The position numbers and the translations under genes were made by a program. This document shows, piece after piece, positions 12,775 through 28,619 of a stretch of 64,000 nt of DNA. Under the pieces are notes generated by a model. It worked only from the letters and a program-made list of their open reading frames with translations, made no database searches and had not been told where the DNA came from. Within the stretch, counting starts at the first letter, position 1; every line of letters begins with the position of its first letter. The DNA is taken from the NCBI GenBank assembly GCA_022559845.1, contig CM040126.1:221904641-221968640 (forward strand), read 5' to 3'. This DNA is from Amorphophallus konjac. Lineage: Eukaryota; Streptophyta; Magnoliopsida; Alismatales; Araceae.

Positions 12775-15700
12775 TCACTGGAATAAAAAGGGAAAAAGCT
12801 AACGCATCTCATCTTCACGCTCCCAAGTGGACTCATTACCAGAGTGACGCTGCCAAGCAACTTTTACCAGAGGAATAACCTTATTTCTCAATCGCTGCTC
12901 ACGACGGTCTTCAATTCTGATAGGAAACTCTGGCGTGGACAAATCAGCAGTCACCTCAGGCCATACTGAATCATCGAGAACATGAAAAGCATCTGGCACA
13001 TATTTCCTTAACTGAGACACGTGGAATACATCATGAATAGCTTGCATGGCCGCTGGAAGTTGCAGACGATAAGCCACCTGACCAATAGCTTCAACAATTG
13101 GAAAAGGGCCAACATACCGCGGACTAAGCTTTCCATGCTTCCCAAACCTGGAACCTTTATCGGAGATATTTTAACAAACACCATATCTCCTGGCTCAAAT
13201 TGTAGTGGACGTCTGCGCTGATCTACATAACTTTTCTGTCGACTCTGAGCCGTCAACAATCTCTGCCTGATCAGACGAACCACATCAGAACACTGCTGCA
13301 CCATGTCCGGTCCTGTCAACAATCTGTCCCCAACATCAAACCAAATCAGAGGAGTTCGACAAGGACGACCATAAAGTGCTTCATAAGGAGCCATTCCAAT
13401 ACTGGAGTGAAAACTATTATTATAAGCAAATTCAACAAGTGGCAAATGCTGACTCCATGACCCCTGCCAATCAAGGCAACATAATATCAGCATGTCTTCC
13501 AGAGTCTGAATAGTCCTCTCTGACTGTCCATCTGACTGAGGGTGATACGCTGAACTGAAAGCTAACTCAGTGCCCAAAGCTTTCTGGAAACTACGCCAGA
13601 AGCCGGAGGTAAAACGTGGGTCACGATCTGACACAAGTGAAATAGGAACTCCATGGAGTGGCACGATCTTCTGCACATACAGCTCGGCCATCCTCTGCAC
13701 ATTCCAAGCAATCTTAATCGGCAACAATCTGGCAGTTTTAGTCAATCTGTCGACTAGCAACCAGATACCATCAAAACCTTGAGAAGTCCGAGGCAAACCC
13801 ACCATAAAATCTATAGTAACATGGTCCCATTTCCACATCGGAATCTCTAATGGCTGAAGCAAACCACCTGGCTTTTGATGTTCGGCTTTAACCTGCTGAC
13901 AAGTCAAGCACTTAGAAACAAAAGTAGCCACGTCTTTCTTCATACCTGGCTACCAGAACTGCTTCTTCAAATTCTGATACATCTTGGTGACACCTGGATG
14001 AATAGCAAAACGGGAACCATGGGCTTCACTCAGAATCTCATGCCTCAAACCATCATCAGCGGGAACATACCATCTGCCCTGGAAACTGACAACCAGCTCG
14101 TCATCAAATTCCACATCATATCTTGATATTACACGGGCTAAATCAGAATCCGCTTGCTGAGCTTCTTTAATCTGCTGAAACAAAGTCGAACCCAAAATCA
14201 AACTAGCACAAATTGCCATCTTCGGATCAGAAGGAAACTCTACACTGAATGCCTCGCTCGGAAGCCATTTCCACAATTTCCATTCATGAAGCATCAAATG
14301 ACTGACTTGCACTTTCCTGCTCAGAGCATCAGCCACAACATTCATTTTACCCGGCTGATAGGAGAGTGTAAAGTCAAAGTCTTTCATGAATTCCATCCAT
14401 CGGCGCTGCCTGAGATTCAAATCTTTCTGGGAGTAAATATACTGTAAACTCTGGTGATCAGTAAGAATCTGAAATTTCTCACCATATAGATAATGTCTCC
14501 AGATCTTTAAGGCAAAAATAACTGCAGCTAGCTCCAGATCATGTGTGGGGTAATTTTCTTCATGTCATTTCAATTGCCGAGATGCATATGCGATAACTTT
14601 ACCATGTTGCATCAGCACTGCACCCAGACCTACTCGAGAAGCATCAATACAGACCAGAAAACCACCCGAGTCGGAAGGCAAAGTCAACACAGGAGAAGAA
14701 GTCAATAGCCTTTTCAATTCAACAAAGCTAGTCTCACACTGATCTGACCAGACAAAAGATATATCTTTACGAGTCAGTCTAGCCATCGGGGCTGCAATCT
14801 TCACAAAATCTTGGATGAATCTACGGTAATACCCAGCCAAACCTAAAAAGCTTCCTATTTCTGTCACAGTCTTTGGTCTCTGCCAGCTCAAAACAGCATC
14901 AATCTTTACAGGGTCCACTGCCACTCCATCACCAGAAATCACGTGACCTAGAAAATGAATTTCCTAAAGCCAAAATTCACATTTACCGAACTTCGCATAA
15001 AGCTCGTGATCTCTTAGAGTCTGCAGAACGATCCTCAAATGCTGCACATGATCTTCATCAGAGGTAGAATAGATCAGAATATCATCAACAAAGATCACCA
15101 CAAACTGATCAAGAAATGGACGAAAGATACGCTGCATCAGGTCCATGAAAGCTGCTGGGGCATTAGTCAAACCAAACGGCATAACCAGAAATTCAAAGTG
15201 ACCATATCGAGTGCTGAAAGCAGTCTTCTCCACATCGGATTCCCGGATCCGCAATTGAAAATAGCCAGACCGGAGATCAATTCGTGAAAAGACAGTAGCA
15301 GACTGTAGCTGGTCAAACAAATCATCAATCCTGGGAAGCGGGTACTTATTCTTAATAGTCACCCGATTCAGCTGCCTGTAATCAATACAAAGTCTCAGGC
15401 TTCCATCTTTCTTCTTCACAAACAACACTGGAGCACTCCACGGAGAAAAGCTGGGGCGAATATAACCTTTTTCCAGTAACTCAAGTAGATGTGCTCGCAG
15501 TACTTTCAATTCAGCTGGAGCCATTCGGTACGGTGCCTTCGCTAAGGGGCCGGTACCCGGAATCAGTTCAATCACCATTTCTATCTCTCGCTCTGGAGGC
15601 AAGCCTGGCAACTCGTCAGGAAACACATCAGGGAACTCACAAACAACCGGAATATCACAAACATCCCGTCGTGGTTTTTCAACAGCAACCACAGAAGCTA

Positions 15701-17381
15701 AGAATCCCTAGCAACCTGCACTAAGCAACCTGAAGGCTCGAATAGCAGAAATAACCATACGAGAAGAACGGGATCGAATACCTTGAAAATAAAAGGCTAA
15801 TTTTCCCCGAGGCTGAAAATAGACTTTCTTCGATCTGCAATCAACCACAGCTCCATAATGCTCCAACCAATCCATTCCCAGAATAACATCATAATCTGCC
15901 AGCTGCAATGCATACAATCTCGCCGGCAACTGGTGATTATCAATCATCACAGGAGATTCTTCCAGACACAAAGGTGTAATCATGAAATCTCCAGAAGGCA
16001 TCTCAACATACATCTCACAAGCTATCTCTGAAGTCGGTTCCTCAATACATGCCATAAAATCCTCAGAAATAAAAGAGTGAGAAGCACCAGAATCAAATAA
16101 GACACGAGCTGAATGACCATAAAGCATAATCGTACCTTCAACCAGATGGGACACAACAGCATCAGCTCTAGTCAAATGAGTAACCTTGCCTTTCTGCTTC
16201 TTTGAACCAACTGAAGATTGCTGAGAAGACGCCGACGCTTGAGAGAAAAATTATTGTTGAGCTTGTGGTGCAGGAGGTCTGAACTGCGACTGCTGAGGTT
16301 GAGAAAACTGGGGAACCTGCAACAGTTTCGGCCTCAGCGGGCAATCTCGAACCACATGACCAGGCTGGTCACAACGAAAACACACCACAGGAAGAGAGCA
16401 CGGCTGGCCCTTGTGATGACCACCGCATCTCCGACACGTCCATGGCTGACTGACAGCTGAGCTCTGCCGAGTCTGAGAAGAAGGTGATGTCGGCTGCTGA
16501 ATAGAATCTGTACCGGACGGCTGCTGGAAAAACTTCTTCTTCTTCTTGAACCTCTTGAACTTGGGTTTGGAAGGAGAGGAAGAGCCACAAACCTCTGACT
16601 GGACTGAGGGAACACCTGGCACTGGCGGACGGTAAGCCTGCTGAGACTGTACTGCGGGCTGAACTGACCCTGCCTGAGAATATCCACCCGGTCTCGTCAT
16701 CTCCAGCTCAAGTGCCACCGCTGTCTGGCACGCACTATCTAGGTCTGCAACACGACTGGCAATGAGGGGCATCTTCAACTCGGGCCTCAAACCTCGCAAG
16801 AATTGCTGGGTTTTCAAAGCTTCTCTAGCCAGCACATGGGGCGCATACTGACCCAATTCCATAAACTTATTTCGATACTAAAGCACCATCATATTTCCCT
16901 GCGTCAGCTCCATAAATTGATACATTTTCGCCATTTGTAAACAGGCGGGAGTGTAAGCACGCTCGAAAGTAGCAACGAACTCTGCCCAAGTGATCTGCCG
17001 AAGAGGTCTTGAATGAAAACCGATCTGCCACTCGGCCTTCCACCACGTAATGGCTGCACCCTGGAGTTGAAAAGCAGCAAGCATAACTTTTTCATCTTCA
17101 GCACATTCCATCGAGACAAACACCCGCTCGATCGCATCCAACCATTGCCTTGCCACTTCTGGATCAGCTTGACCATCGAACGCAGGCGGGTTGAACATCA
17201 GGAATTCCTTTAAAGCCTTGCCTCGACTGCCAGGCACTTCAACAGGAGGAGTAATGATCGGCGCTGGAGGAGCGACTGGAACAGCTGGAACTGCAGGAGG
17301 AGGTGCAGAACCACTATCTTCCCGGGGCGCATCTCGAGGAACACGAGGAACTCGAGGAGGTCTTCCTCGACGAGGAGGCAT
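12775..17381 (-). pseudogene. gag-pol polyprotein of copy B, heavily interrupted
   Basis: It runs from the MPPRRGRPP start (17381) to the stop after the ...LFPFLFQ tail (12775). Gag, CCHC knuckle, protease, reverse transcriptase (FVDD), RNase H, integrase and chromodomain are all recognisable in order. In-frame stops lie at 16878 (gag), 16251 (after the zinc knuckle), 15708 (between protease and RT), 14964 (RT), 14565 (RNase H), 13950 (start of integrase) and 12799 (eight codons before the normal end). A net 4-base deletion near 13,150-13,160, found by comparison with copy D, shifts the frame just before the GPF motif. Most stops are CAG, CGA, CGG or TGG codons changed by C-to-T or G-to-A. 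This is the most damaged full-length copy in the window. Confidence 0.93.
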
Positions 17382-17518
17382 AATTGCACTGCCAACAACA
17401 TAAAACAATAATAAATCCATCAATCACGCAGAAAACATCCTAAGCCAGTAATAGACGAAACCAAGGACTAGCTCTGGACAAGCGCAAATTCCGATTCCTT
17501 ATACAATCCTCAACTTAC

Positions 17519-17530
17519 GCTCTGATACCA
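17519..17530 (-). other. Primer-binding site of copy B
   Basis: On the minus strand TGGTATCAGAGC lies 2 bases from the 5' LTR. It is complementary to initiator tRNA-Met. Confidence 0.92.
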
Positions 17531-17532
17531 GC

Positions 17533-19905
17533 TGTGACGACCCAGAGTTCAGGATACCGATATACCGATAACATCGATGTACCGATACCAAGAACTGGGG
17601 AAGCCACCCAAGAGGCTAATGAGGCCCCTGAAAGGTTTGGAGGAAAGTGCTGAGGGTATGTATAACGAATTACAATTTGGAACGCGCAAATTACAATTAA
17701 GTAATAAAATTAACACAAGTGCGGAAGCAATTCAAAATAACCAGAGTGATATATATATATACTAGTCCAGATAAACCAAAGTACTAGACCACAAGGTACA
17801 ACTACACGGGGCATACCCCGACAAAAGTACAAGAGAAGCCTCAAAAAGGCGGCTCGACTACAGCTGGCAGCTAGAAGCGGTCCCCAAAACGGCTCATGAA
17901 GCACCGGGAGACGACGGGCGCGGCTCACCTGTAAGGAGAAGGGTGAGTCACAGCCAGACTCAGTAGGGGTCACGCGGATCCCTACCTCGCACTAAACGAG
18001 CATCCATGCATAAATAAAAGTAATTAGAGCATGCATTTAAATAGAATAACAGGCAATGGCATGAATAAGCTACTCAAGTAAAGTTGTAAACATTAACTAA
18101 GCAAGTAGAACAGCTAACACATGCCACAGCGAATAAATGCAAGCGACTAAAACTAAATCTACCAAAATAGAATGAGCCTTAACTGATCCAAACAACAAGG
18201 AAGGACAACCACCGGAACAGAAACCAGATGCGTCCACTGACGACTTACACTGCGTCTCCAGCACTTGCAGTCGGCGAGGCGACAAGCAAAGCGAGCAAAC
18301 AGTTCCAAACCAAGTGACCAGTCGGAGTGGCACCCGTCGGTGTCAGTCCACAGTCTCCGACCACGTGTGCACACACTGACTCTAGCCTGAGCCAGGCCCT
18401 CTAGCTAGTTTTCGCCCTTGGTAGGACGCTACCATTGGCTGGGAGCCCACAGAACTAGCTTACAAACCGTGTATGAGAAACACCCCTCCGCTATCCTCCA
18501 GCGGGTCGGCACTCAACAGACCTTAGGGCAACAACAGTGGCTCCATCGCATGGAAAGAAAAGCTACTCTATTGGTATGAAAAACATGCCATCCTATAATA
18601 AAACAATGTAAACATGGCACATATATATAGAGGAACGCATAACAAGAAGGTTTGGAACTATTCCAAACCAACAGGCAAGCGGCGGTCGGGAGCCAATGCG
18701 CTACATGAGAGTGACGGTCGGGGGCTGGCACGTTACACCAAGAACGACGCACCGGCCTCCATCCGTTACTTCCGCCTGAGTTCCAGCTCAAAGGGCCTTA
18801 GAGGGAATGTGACGGTAGGGGCCCTGTGCGTTACTTCGATGCAACGCGTTGGGTCACCGCCGTTACATCCACCCGAGGCCAAAACCCAGCATACATCGTT
18901 CGAAATCAGACGCAGGCGAAGCGACGCGCTCGCCCAGGTGCGTCGGACGGAAGCGACGGCCGGCCGACAGGCCGCCGGGCTAATCGCCACACCTGGTCAA
19001 CGTAAAACAACGGACGAGTAACGGATGGGAGCCCCACCGTTACTCTCCAAATAACGCACCCTCGTTGGGCCGTTTTTTGGAATTAACACGTCCACTAAGG
19101 ACCGTCAGGTGTGTGACGGTTCCTGGCAGGACCGTCACACCACCTAGAGCACGGGCGGGTACGGTTTGAAAACCGAAGCCCTCCCGGACGATAGGAATCG
19201 TCAGGTAACGACGTAGAAACCTGTAACCTGTCAAACCATACAACCCAAACAACATAATAACACCTAAAAACACCACATGCAACGCCTAATAAGCATTAAA
19301 AATCAAGAATTTAGCTAAAACCCCAAAACTAGGAAATATGAACATTAAGCATGCAATGGGGTTCTAATCAACAGAACGAGCTATAGGAAATGATCCTAGC
19401 GAGATCGGGATTCCATCCCCCTACCTCTTGCGAGCCGAAACCGACGAAAACACCGCATGCAAGGAGGTAGAGCAACGGGGCCTTCACACTCTACCTCGCT
19501 CCCACGATCACCGAACCACGCCGAAATGGGCACCTACGCGCTCCTCTCGACGCGAGGAATCCAACGGCACCAACCACGCTTCAATCCGCCGGCGATTAGC
19601 CTGCAACCCAAGAGAGGGGGGGAGAGGCGATCGCGGAGGAGAGAGAGAGGGTGAAAGAGATCGACGGGGAGAGAGAGAGAGAGTGAGGGTGAGGGATTAA
19701 AAGAGAAGAAAAATAAAATTAAAATATATATAATATAATTATTATATATATTAAAATCTTATTAATCTCTAATAACCCTCAAAGCTCCAAATAAATCCGA
19801 AAAAATACCAGACAAATTCCTAAAAATCCAGAAAAATAGCCGGAAATTCTAGAACAAATATTAGAACAAAATCCAATAAGAATCCATTAAGGCATGGGCC
19901 TTACA
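17533..19905 (-). repeat. 5' LTR of copy B (2,373 bp)
   Basis: It is bounded by the primer site on one side and by the GGGGC target duplication on the other. The TATA-rich and CT-rich promoter-like stretch maps to about 19,625-19,760 on the minus strand. Confidence 0.95.
19625..19760 (-). promoter_or_regulatory. Probable promoter in the 5' LTR of copy B
   Basis: On the minus strand an AT-only TATA-like stretch (about 19,720-19,760) is followed by a CT-repeat leader (about 19,630-19,690). This is the position expected for the transcript start of the element. It is inferred from composition only. Confidence 0.45.
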
Positions 19906-21257
19906 GGGGCACGACCGCTGGAGGCACCGCCTCTAATGGTCAACGTCGGTCAAACGAAAAGCAACGGCCAGGGCAAGGCGCGTTACATCCGTCTAACGCG
20001 CTGGGTCAAGTGCATTAGACCAACCGACTTAACCCCAAAACAAAATGACAACAAGCGAAGTAACGCGCAGACCTAGGCACGTTACAGGGAAGCGACGCGC
20101 CACCCTAGGGCCGTCACTCACCCAAAAGCCAGAAAACTCAAGAACCTCAGACGAAGTAGCGGTCAGTCGTAGGGCCGTTATATACAAGTGACGGCCACTG
20201 GAATGACCGTTACATCGGTCACGGCGGGAAAACAGAAGAACGGCCAAACCAGCCCGTTCCACGCCCCATTCACGTCGAAACATAGGGGGAACAAACCTAA
20301 ACGCCAAATAACAACATCAGGGGACTAAAAACCCCACATGCAAGCTCACAAACTCAAGATCCGGGTGATTTCATCAAATCCACCCAAAGTGGGTCACCGA
20401 GGTTCCCGGACTTCTACCGGCCTCGAATGAACACCAAACGACATGAAATCAACGTGGATGGGATCCTGACATCCCAGCGGTCAGTTAGAAACTAACTACG
20501 CCGCAAACAGTCACCGTTTACCGGTCGACCCTAAAAACCACGAAAATCACGATTTAGGCAAACCAAGCCCAAACTCGACCATTTCCTAGCCGAACGTCGT
20601 GCAATGGCAGGGAAAACGGAGTGGACGAAGTAAGGATCAGTCACCCTACCTCCACCGAAGAAACCGTGCCCCGAAGGGACTAAACCATGTCGAAAACCGC
20701 TCGCGAACCGATTTCACCGGCTTTGAATCCACCGTTCGGGATCGCGCCAGAATCAATCCGATCCTTGCTCCATCGCGCACCCAGCCAGCTCCATCACGTC
20801 CCCAACACGTGCCTCTAGGTCCTCCGTCTGCAGCCGGAGCCGAGGAGGCGAACGGGAGAGAAAACGGGAGAGAGAGAGGCGACGGCGGCGAATGAGAAGG
20901 AGGAGAGAGGAAAAGAAAAGAAATAGAAAAGAAATTAGGAAATTTTCCTAATTTCTGAAAATTCCGATAATGTCCCGAAAATGCACAAGTTCAGAAAAAT
21001 ACGTAAAAATAGCCAAAACGACCGGCTCGAAGAGTACATCGTCGCTGCAGCACCCACGAGTTCGAGAATTGACAAACAAACTCACCGTAGGGTTCCGTAA
21101 CTAGTACGTGAGAAAAACCCACACGGCTCGTCAAACTCAACTCGGAAGCCACAAAAGCGAACCGAAACTCAACGAAACCAATCCGAAACAGATCTAAAAG
21201 ATCCAGCAGAGATCCAACAAGACCTGCAAAAGATCCATCAAGATCCAGGGCGTTACA
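19906..21257 (-). repeat. E1: start of the long LTR (first part on the minus strand)
   Basis: The reverse complement starts TGTAACGCCC at 21257 and runs alongside E2 from 24853 to about 26,205. With 9060-10320 it makes about 2.6 kb of a roughly 3.7-kb LTR. The first five bases (19906-19910) are the duplicated target of copy B. No polypurine tract stands before the LTR start on this strand. It is therefore probably a solo LTR or the 5' LTR of an element whose body lies to the left. Confidence 0.85.
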
Positions 21258-21660
21258 GTAGGTTCCTGCCAAAAGGCTGTGCTTCTGAAAGGAAGCCCTA
21301 CCGGTGCCGGACCAGCCATCAGGGGAAAGCAACGGCGGCGACTTTTCGGAGGGGTACAAGCAGGGGTACCTGCAAGGGTGGCAGGACGCCTTAGCGAAGG
21401 TGGACCGCGTGTTTTGTAACAAGGGGGGGTTGAGCCTCCAACCTGACAGGTTCCGTCCCAAAGAGGACGAGTAACTGCTTGTACCCTTTTCCCCTATCAA
21501 TATAATTTCTTTTTCTGCAACCTTTCTTTGCAGGATGGATGCTTGATCTTTGTGTGATGTGGTTGCCATCAAATGAAGGATACCATCCATCACAGGTAGG
21601 GGTTACCTTTACGAAGGGGAGTTCTTCTCCTATAAGTAGCAGTGTTTGTCGATGGTTCTA
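21258..21660 (+). other. Unassigned stretch with a short gag-like open tail
   Basis: This lies between E1 and the motif-rich DNA. A frame open from 21289 to the TAA at 21472 contains EGYKQGYLQGWQDAL and ends RFRPKEDE, about 61 residues. The GY-rich helical motif resembles the C-terminal region of some plant retrotransposon gag or transposon-like proteins, but I cannot place it. An upstream TGA (21286) closes the frame. Further on, TTTCTTTGCAG (about 21,525) and ACAGGTAGGGG (about 21,595) look like an acceptor and a donor splice site around a short exon. This could be a gene fragment, and the resemblance is weak. Confidence 0.3.
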
Positions 21661-22193
21661 ATATTAGTAGGCCTTATCTTCATGCTCATAGTTCAACGTT
21701 AGGATCCATTTGTCACCCTTCATGCGCATTTGTCCCCCCTGTTAGTATATTTGTCACCACCAATAGACATCCTTCACTCTCATAGCATGCAGGAGCCGTA
21801 CGCCTTTGCCCCTAGGAGCCGTCGCCTTTGTGCATTTTTTCACCGTTAAGAGCCTTTTGTCACCCCTCATGCGCATTTGTCGCCCCTGTCAACCTATGTG
21901 TCACCACTAATGTGCATCTGTTGCCTCTGTCAACTTATATTGTCACCAATAATATGCATTCATCACCCTTATAATTCATTTTACTCGCTGCACTCACATA
22001 CGGAAGGTGAACCCAAAAGAGAAAATAAATATAATAATAAAAAAATCTATAAAAATGATAATCAATAAATAAAATAATTTGTCACATAGGCAAGAAAATA
22101 ACAAACAAACCAAGAAAGTCGTATCATTCCGACATATTTCCGCGAAAACTTTTTAGTCGGATAATACCGTCGGTATTTCTCATTTTTCTGAGC
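21661..22193 (+). repeat. Degenerate edge of the monomer array, rich in TTTGTCACC-like motifs
   Basis: Motifs such as CATTTGTCACC, TATTTGTCACC, TTTTGTCACC and TGTGTCACC recur about every 25-40 bp between 21,700 and 21,990. A short AT-rich patch follows (about 22,010-22,080), then a piece not seen in the other monomers (about 22,090-22,190, with TTAGTCGGATAATACC). It reads as a diverged first unit of the array. Confidence 0.6.
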
Positions 22194-24314
22194 TATTTGA
22201 CACCGTTACAGAGTTATTTGTCACTGCTAACGGCTATTTGTCACTCACAACATCTATTTGTCACCCATATCGCTCGCCAGCCATCGCCTTTGTTTGACTT
22301 CAAAATATCTCTTTTACTTTTGTTATCCACTTATCACCCTTATGAGATATTTGTCAGCCCTGAAATATATTTCTCACCACTGATGACTATTTGTCACCAT
22401 TATGCGGTGTTAGCCGTCGCGCTTGATTTTAGCTTATCTGACTTACTAACTCCAAACTTTCAAAACTTGTTCTTCTTTCTGTATAACAATGATAATTAAT
22501 AAATATAATATTATAATTATAATAAAATAAATAAAAATACCAAAAGATCATACAAATTAAAAATTTATAAATATAATAGAATAATAATAATAAAATAATT
22601 ATGAAAAAAATAAAAACCATATAAAATGATAATAAATAAATGTAACATCATAATAATAGTTAAATAATTATGAAAATGATAAAAACTAAAAAAATTGAAA
22701 ATAATAATTAATAAATGTAACGGTAAAATAATAATGAAATTGATAAAAATGAGAAAAAATATAAAAATGATAATTAATAAATGTAACAGCATAATAATAG
22801 TAAAATAATTATGAAAATGACAAAGACCATAAAACTGATAATTAATAAATATCAGTATAATAATAAATTAATTATAATATTGATAAAAATATAAAATTGA
22901 TAATTAATAAATGTAATACTACAACAATAATATAAAATCACCTAATTATGAAAAATGATAGAAAACTAATATAAACGTTTCGCTTCATTTTAATCAGTGT
23001 TGTTTGATGGCTAGGAAAGGTTCAGATCCGTGTTGGTAGAGTTGGGAAATCCATACACGGTTAAACCCTTCAAACGAACTTGAGTTTCTTCAAGTTTCAC
23101 TGCCATGAGATATTTGTCACCGTTACAGAGTTATTTGTCACTGCTAACGGCTATTTGCCACTCACAACATCTATTTGTCATCCTTATCGCTCGCCAGCCA
23201 TCATCTTTGTTTCGCTTCAAAACATATCTTTTACTTCTCTTATCTATTTACCACCCTTATGAGACATTTCTCAGCCATGAAACATATTTCTCACCATTGA
23301 TGACTATTTGTCACCACTATACGGTGTTAGCCGTCACGTTTGATTTTGGCTTATCTGACTTACTAGCTCCAAAACATCAAAACATGTTCTTTTTTCTGTC
23401 TAACAGTGATAATTAATAAATATAATACTATAATTATAATAAAATAAATAAAAATGTCAAAAACCATACACATTGAAAATTTATAAATATAATAGAATAA
23501 TAATCATAAAATAATTATGAAAAAATAAAATTTATATAAAATGATAATTAATAAATGTAACATCATAATAACAGTTAAATAATTATGAAAATGACAAAAA
23601 TTAAAAAATTAAAAATAATAATTAATAAATGTAACAGTAAAATAATAATGAAATAACTGAAAATAAGAAAAAATATAAATGTAATAATTAATAAATGTAA
23701 TAGCATAATAATAGTAAAATAATTGTGAAAATGACAAAGATCATAAAAATGATAATTAATAAATGTACCAGTATAATAATAAATTAATTATAAAATTGAT
23801 AAAAAACTATAAAATTGGTAATTAATAAATGTAACACTATAACAATAATATAAAATCACCTAATTGTGAAAAATGATTGAAAAATAATATAAACGTTTCA
23901 CTTCATTTAATCAGTGTCGTTTGATGACTAAGAAAGATTCAGATCCGTATTGGTAGAGTTAGGAAACCCATACAAGGTTAAACCCTTCAAACGAACTTGA
24001 GTTTCTTCAAGTTTCACTGTCATCAGATATTTGTCACCATTACAGAGTTATTTGTCACTGCTAACGGTTATTTGTCACTCACAACATCTATTTGTCACCA
24101 TTATCGCTCGTCAGCCATCGCCTTTGTTTCGCTTCAAAACATATCTTTTACTTCTGTTATCTATTTATCACCCTTAGGAGACCTTTGTGAACCCTGAAAC
24201 ATATTTCTCACCACTGATGACTATTTGTCACCACTATGCGGTGTTAGCTGTCGCGCTTGATTTTGATCTATCTGACTTACCGACTCGAAAACTTCAAAAC
24301 TTGTTCTTCTTTCT
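22194..24314 (+). repeat. About 917-bp tandem monomers M1, M2 and start of M3
   Basis: Units start at about 22194, 23111 and 24028, each at the phrase TATTTGTCACCGTTACAGAG or a variant. Each unit has three parts. The first is about 260 bp with 6-8 spaced TATTTGTCACC motifs. The second is about 450-500 bp of AT-rich sub-repeats built on GATAATTAATAAATGTAAC, roughly 75-80 bp each. The third is about 150 bp of ordinary sequence containing CGTTTCGCTTCATTTAATC. M3 is broken at 24314 by the ubiquitin-L40 retropseudogene. The short open frames here recur with the monomer and are not credible genes. Confidence 0.92.
24297..24314. repeat. Left target-site duplication of the ubiquitin-L40 retropseudogene
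   Basis: The 18-bp AAACTTGTTCTTCTTTCT recurs exactly at 28602-28619. Duplications of this length are typical of LINE-driven insertion of mRNA copies. Confidence 0.9.
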
Positions 24315-24498
24315 TTTTTTTTTAAGGCAGTATGCAGAACTGGAAATGGTGCAAACAGTTTCAAACACTACAACTTGAAGTCATGATCACATGGAAAGAA
24401 CAAAATTTTAGAACACAAATAAAATGTCCACGAATAGACGCTTGCACAACCCTTATGCTACTCTCATTCACATGGCAAGTGTTTCGTCCCGGAACAGC

Positions 24499-28521
<4,023 letters not shown>

Positions 28522-28560
28522 GATGGTCTTCCCCGTTAGGGTCTTCACGAAGATCTGCAT
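28522..28560 (-). pseudogene. Ubiquitin-L40 pseudogene, 5' coding part
   Basis: It encodes MQIFVKTLTGKTI from the ATG at 28560 down to the LTR boundary. The last five bases are the duplicated GATGG, so coding resumes at 24847 when the LTR is removed. Confidence 0.94.
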
Positions 28561-28601
28561 CGTGCCCGGCCGTCGTGTTCCTCACCGTCTGTTGGGCTTG
28601 C

Positions 28602-28619
28602 AAACTTGTTCTTCTTTCT
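28602..28619. repeat. Right target-site duplication of the ubiquitin-L40 retropseudogene
   Basis: This is an exact 18-bp match to 24297-24314. The monomer sequence (GTCTAACAATGA...) resumes right after it, in register with the other units. Confidence 0.9.

Larger units (their letters stand above)
10321..19905 (-). mobile_element. Tekay/Del-like Ty3/gypsy retrotransposon, copy B (complete length, decayed)
   Basis: It is a full-length element of 9,585 bp on the minus strand with two LTRs, primer site, polypurine tract and gag-pol. It is flanked by the perfect 5-bp target duplication GGGGC (10316-10320 and 19906-19910). Removing it rejoins the E1 LTR in register with E2. It has the same orientation as E1 and is opposite to copy A, which hit the same LTR. 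Confidence 0.95.

Noticed and set aside
22429..22792. Hydrophobic minus-strand open frames rich in I, L, F and Y
   Set aside because: They are translations of AT-rich sub-repeats in the monomer and not membrane proteins. Equivalent frames shift or break in the other monomers.
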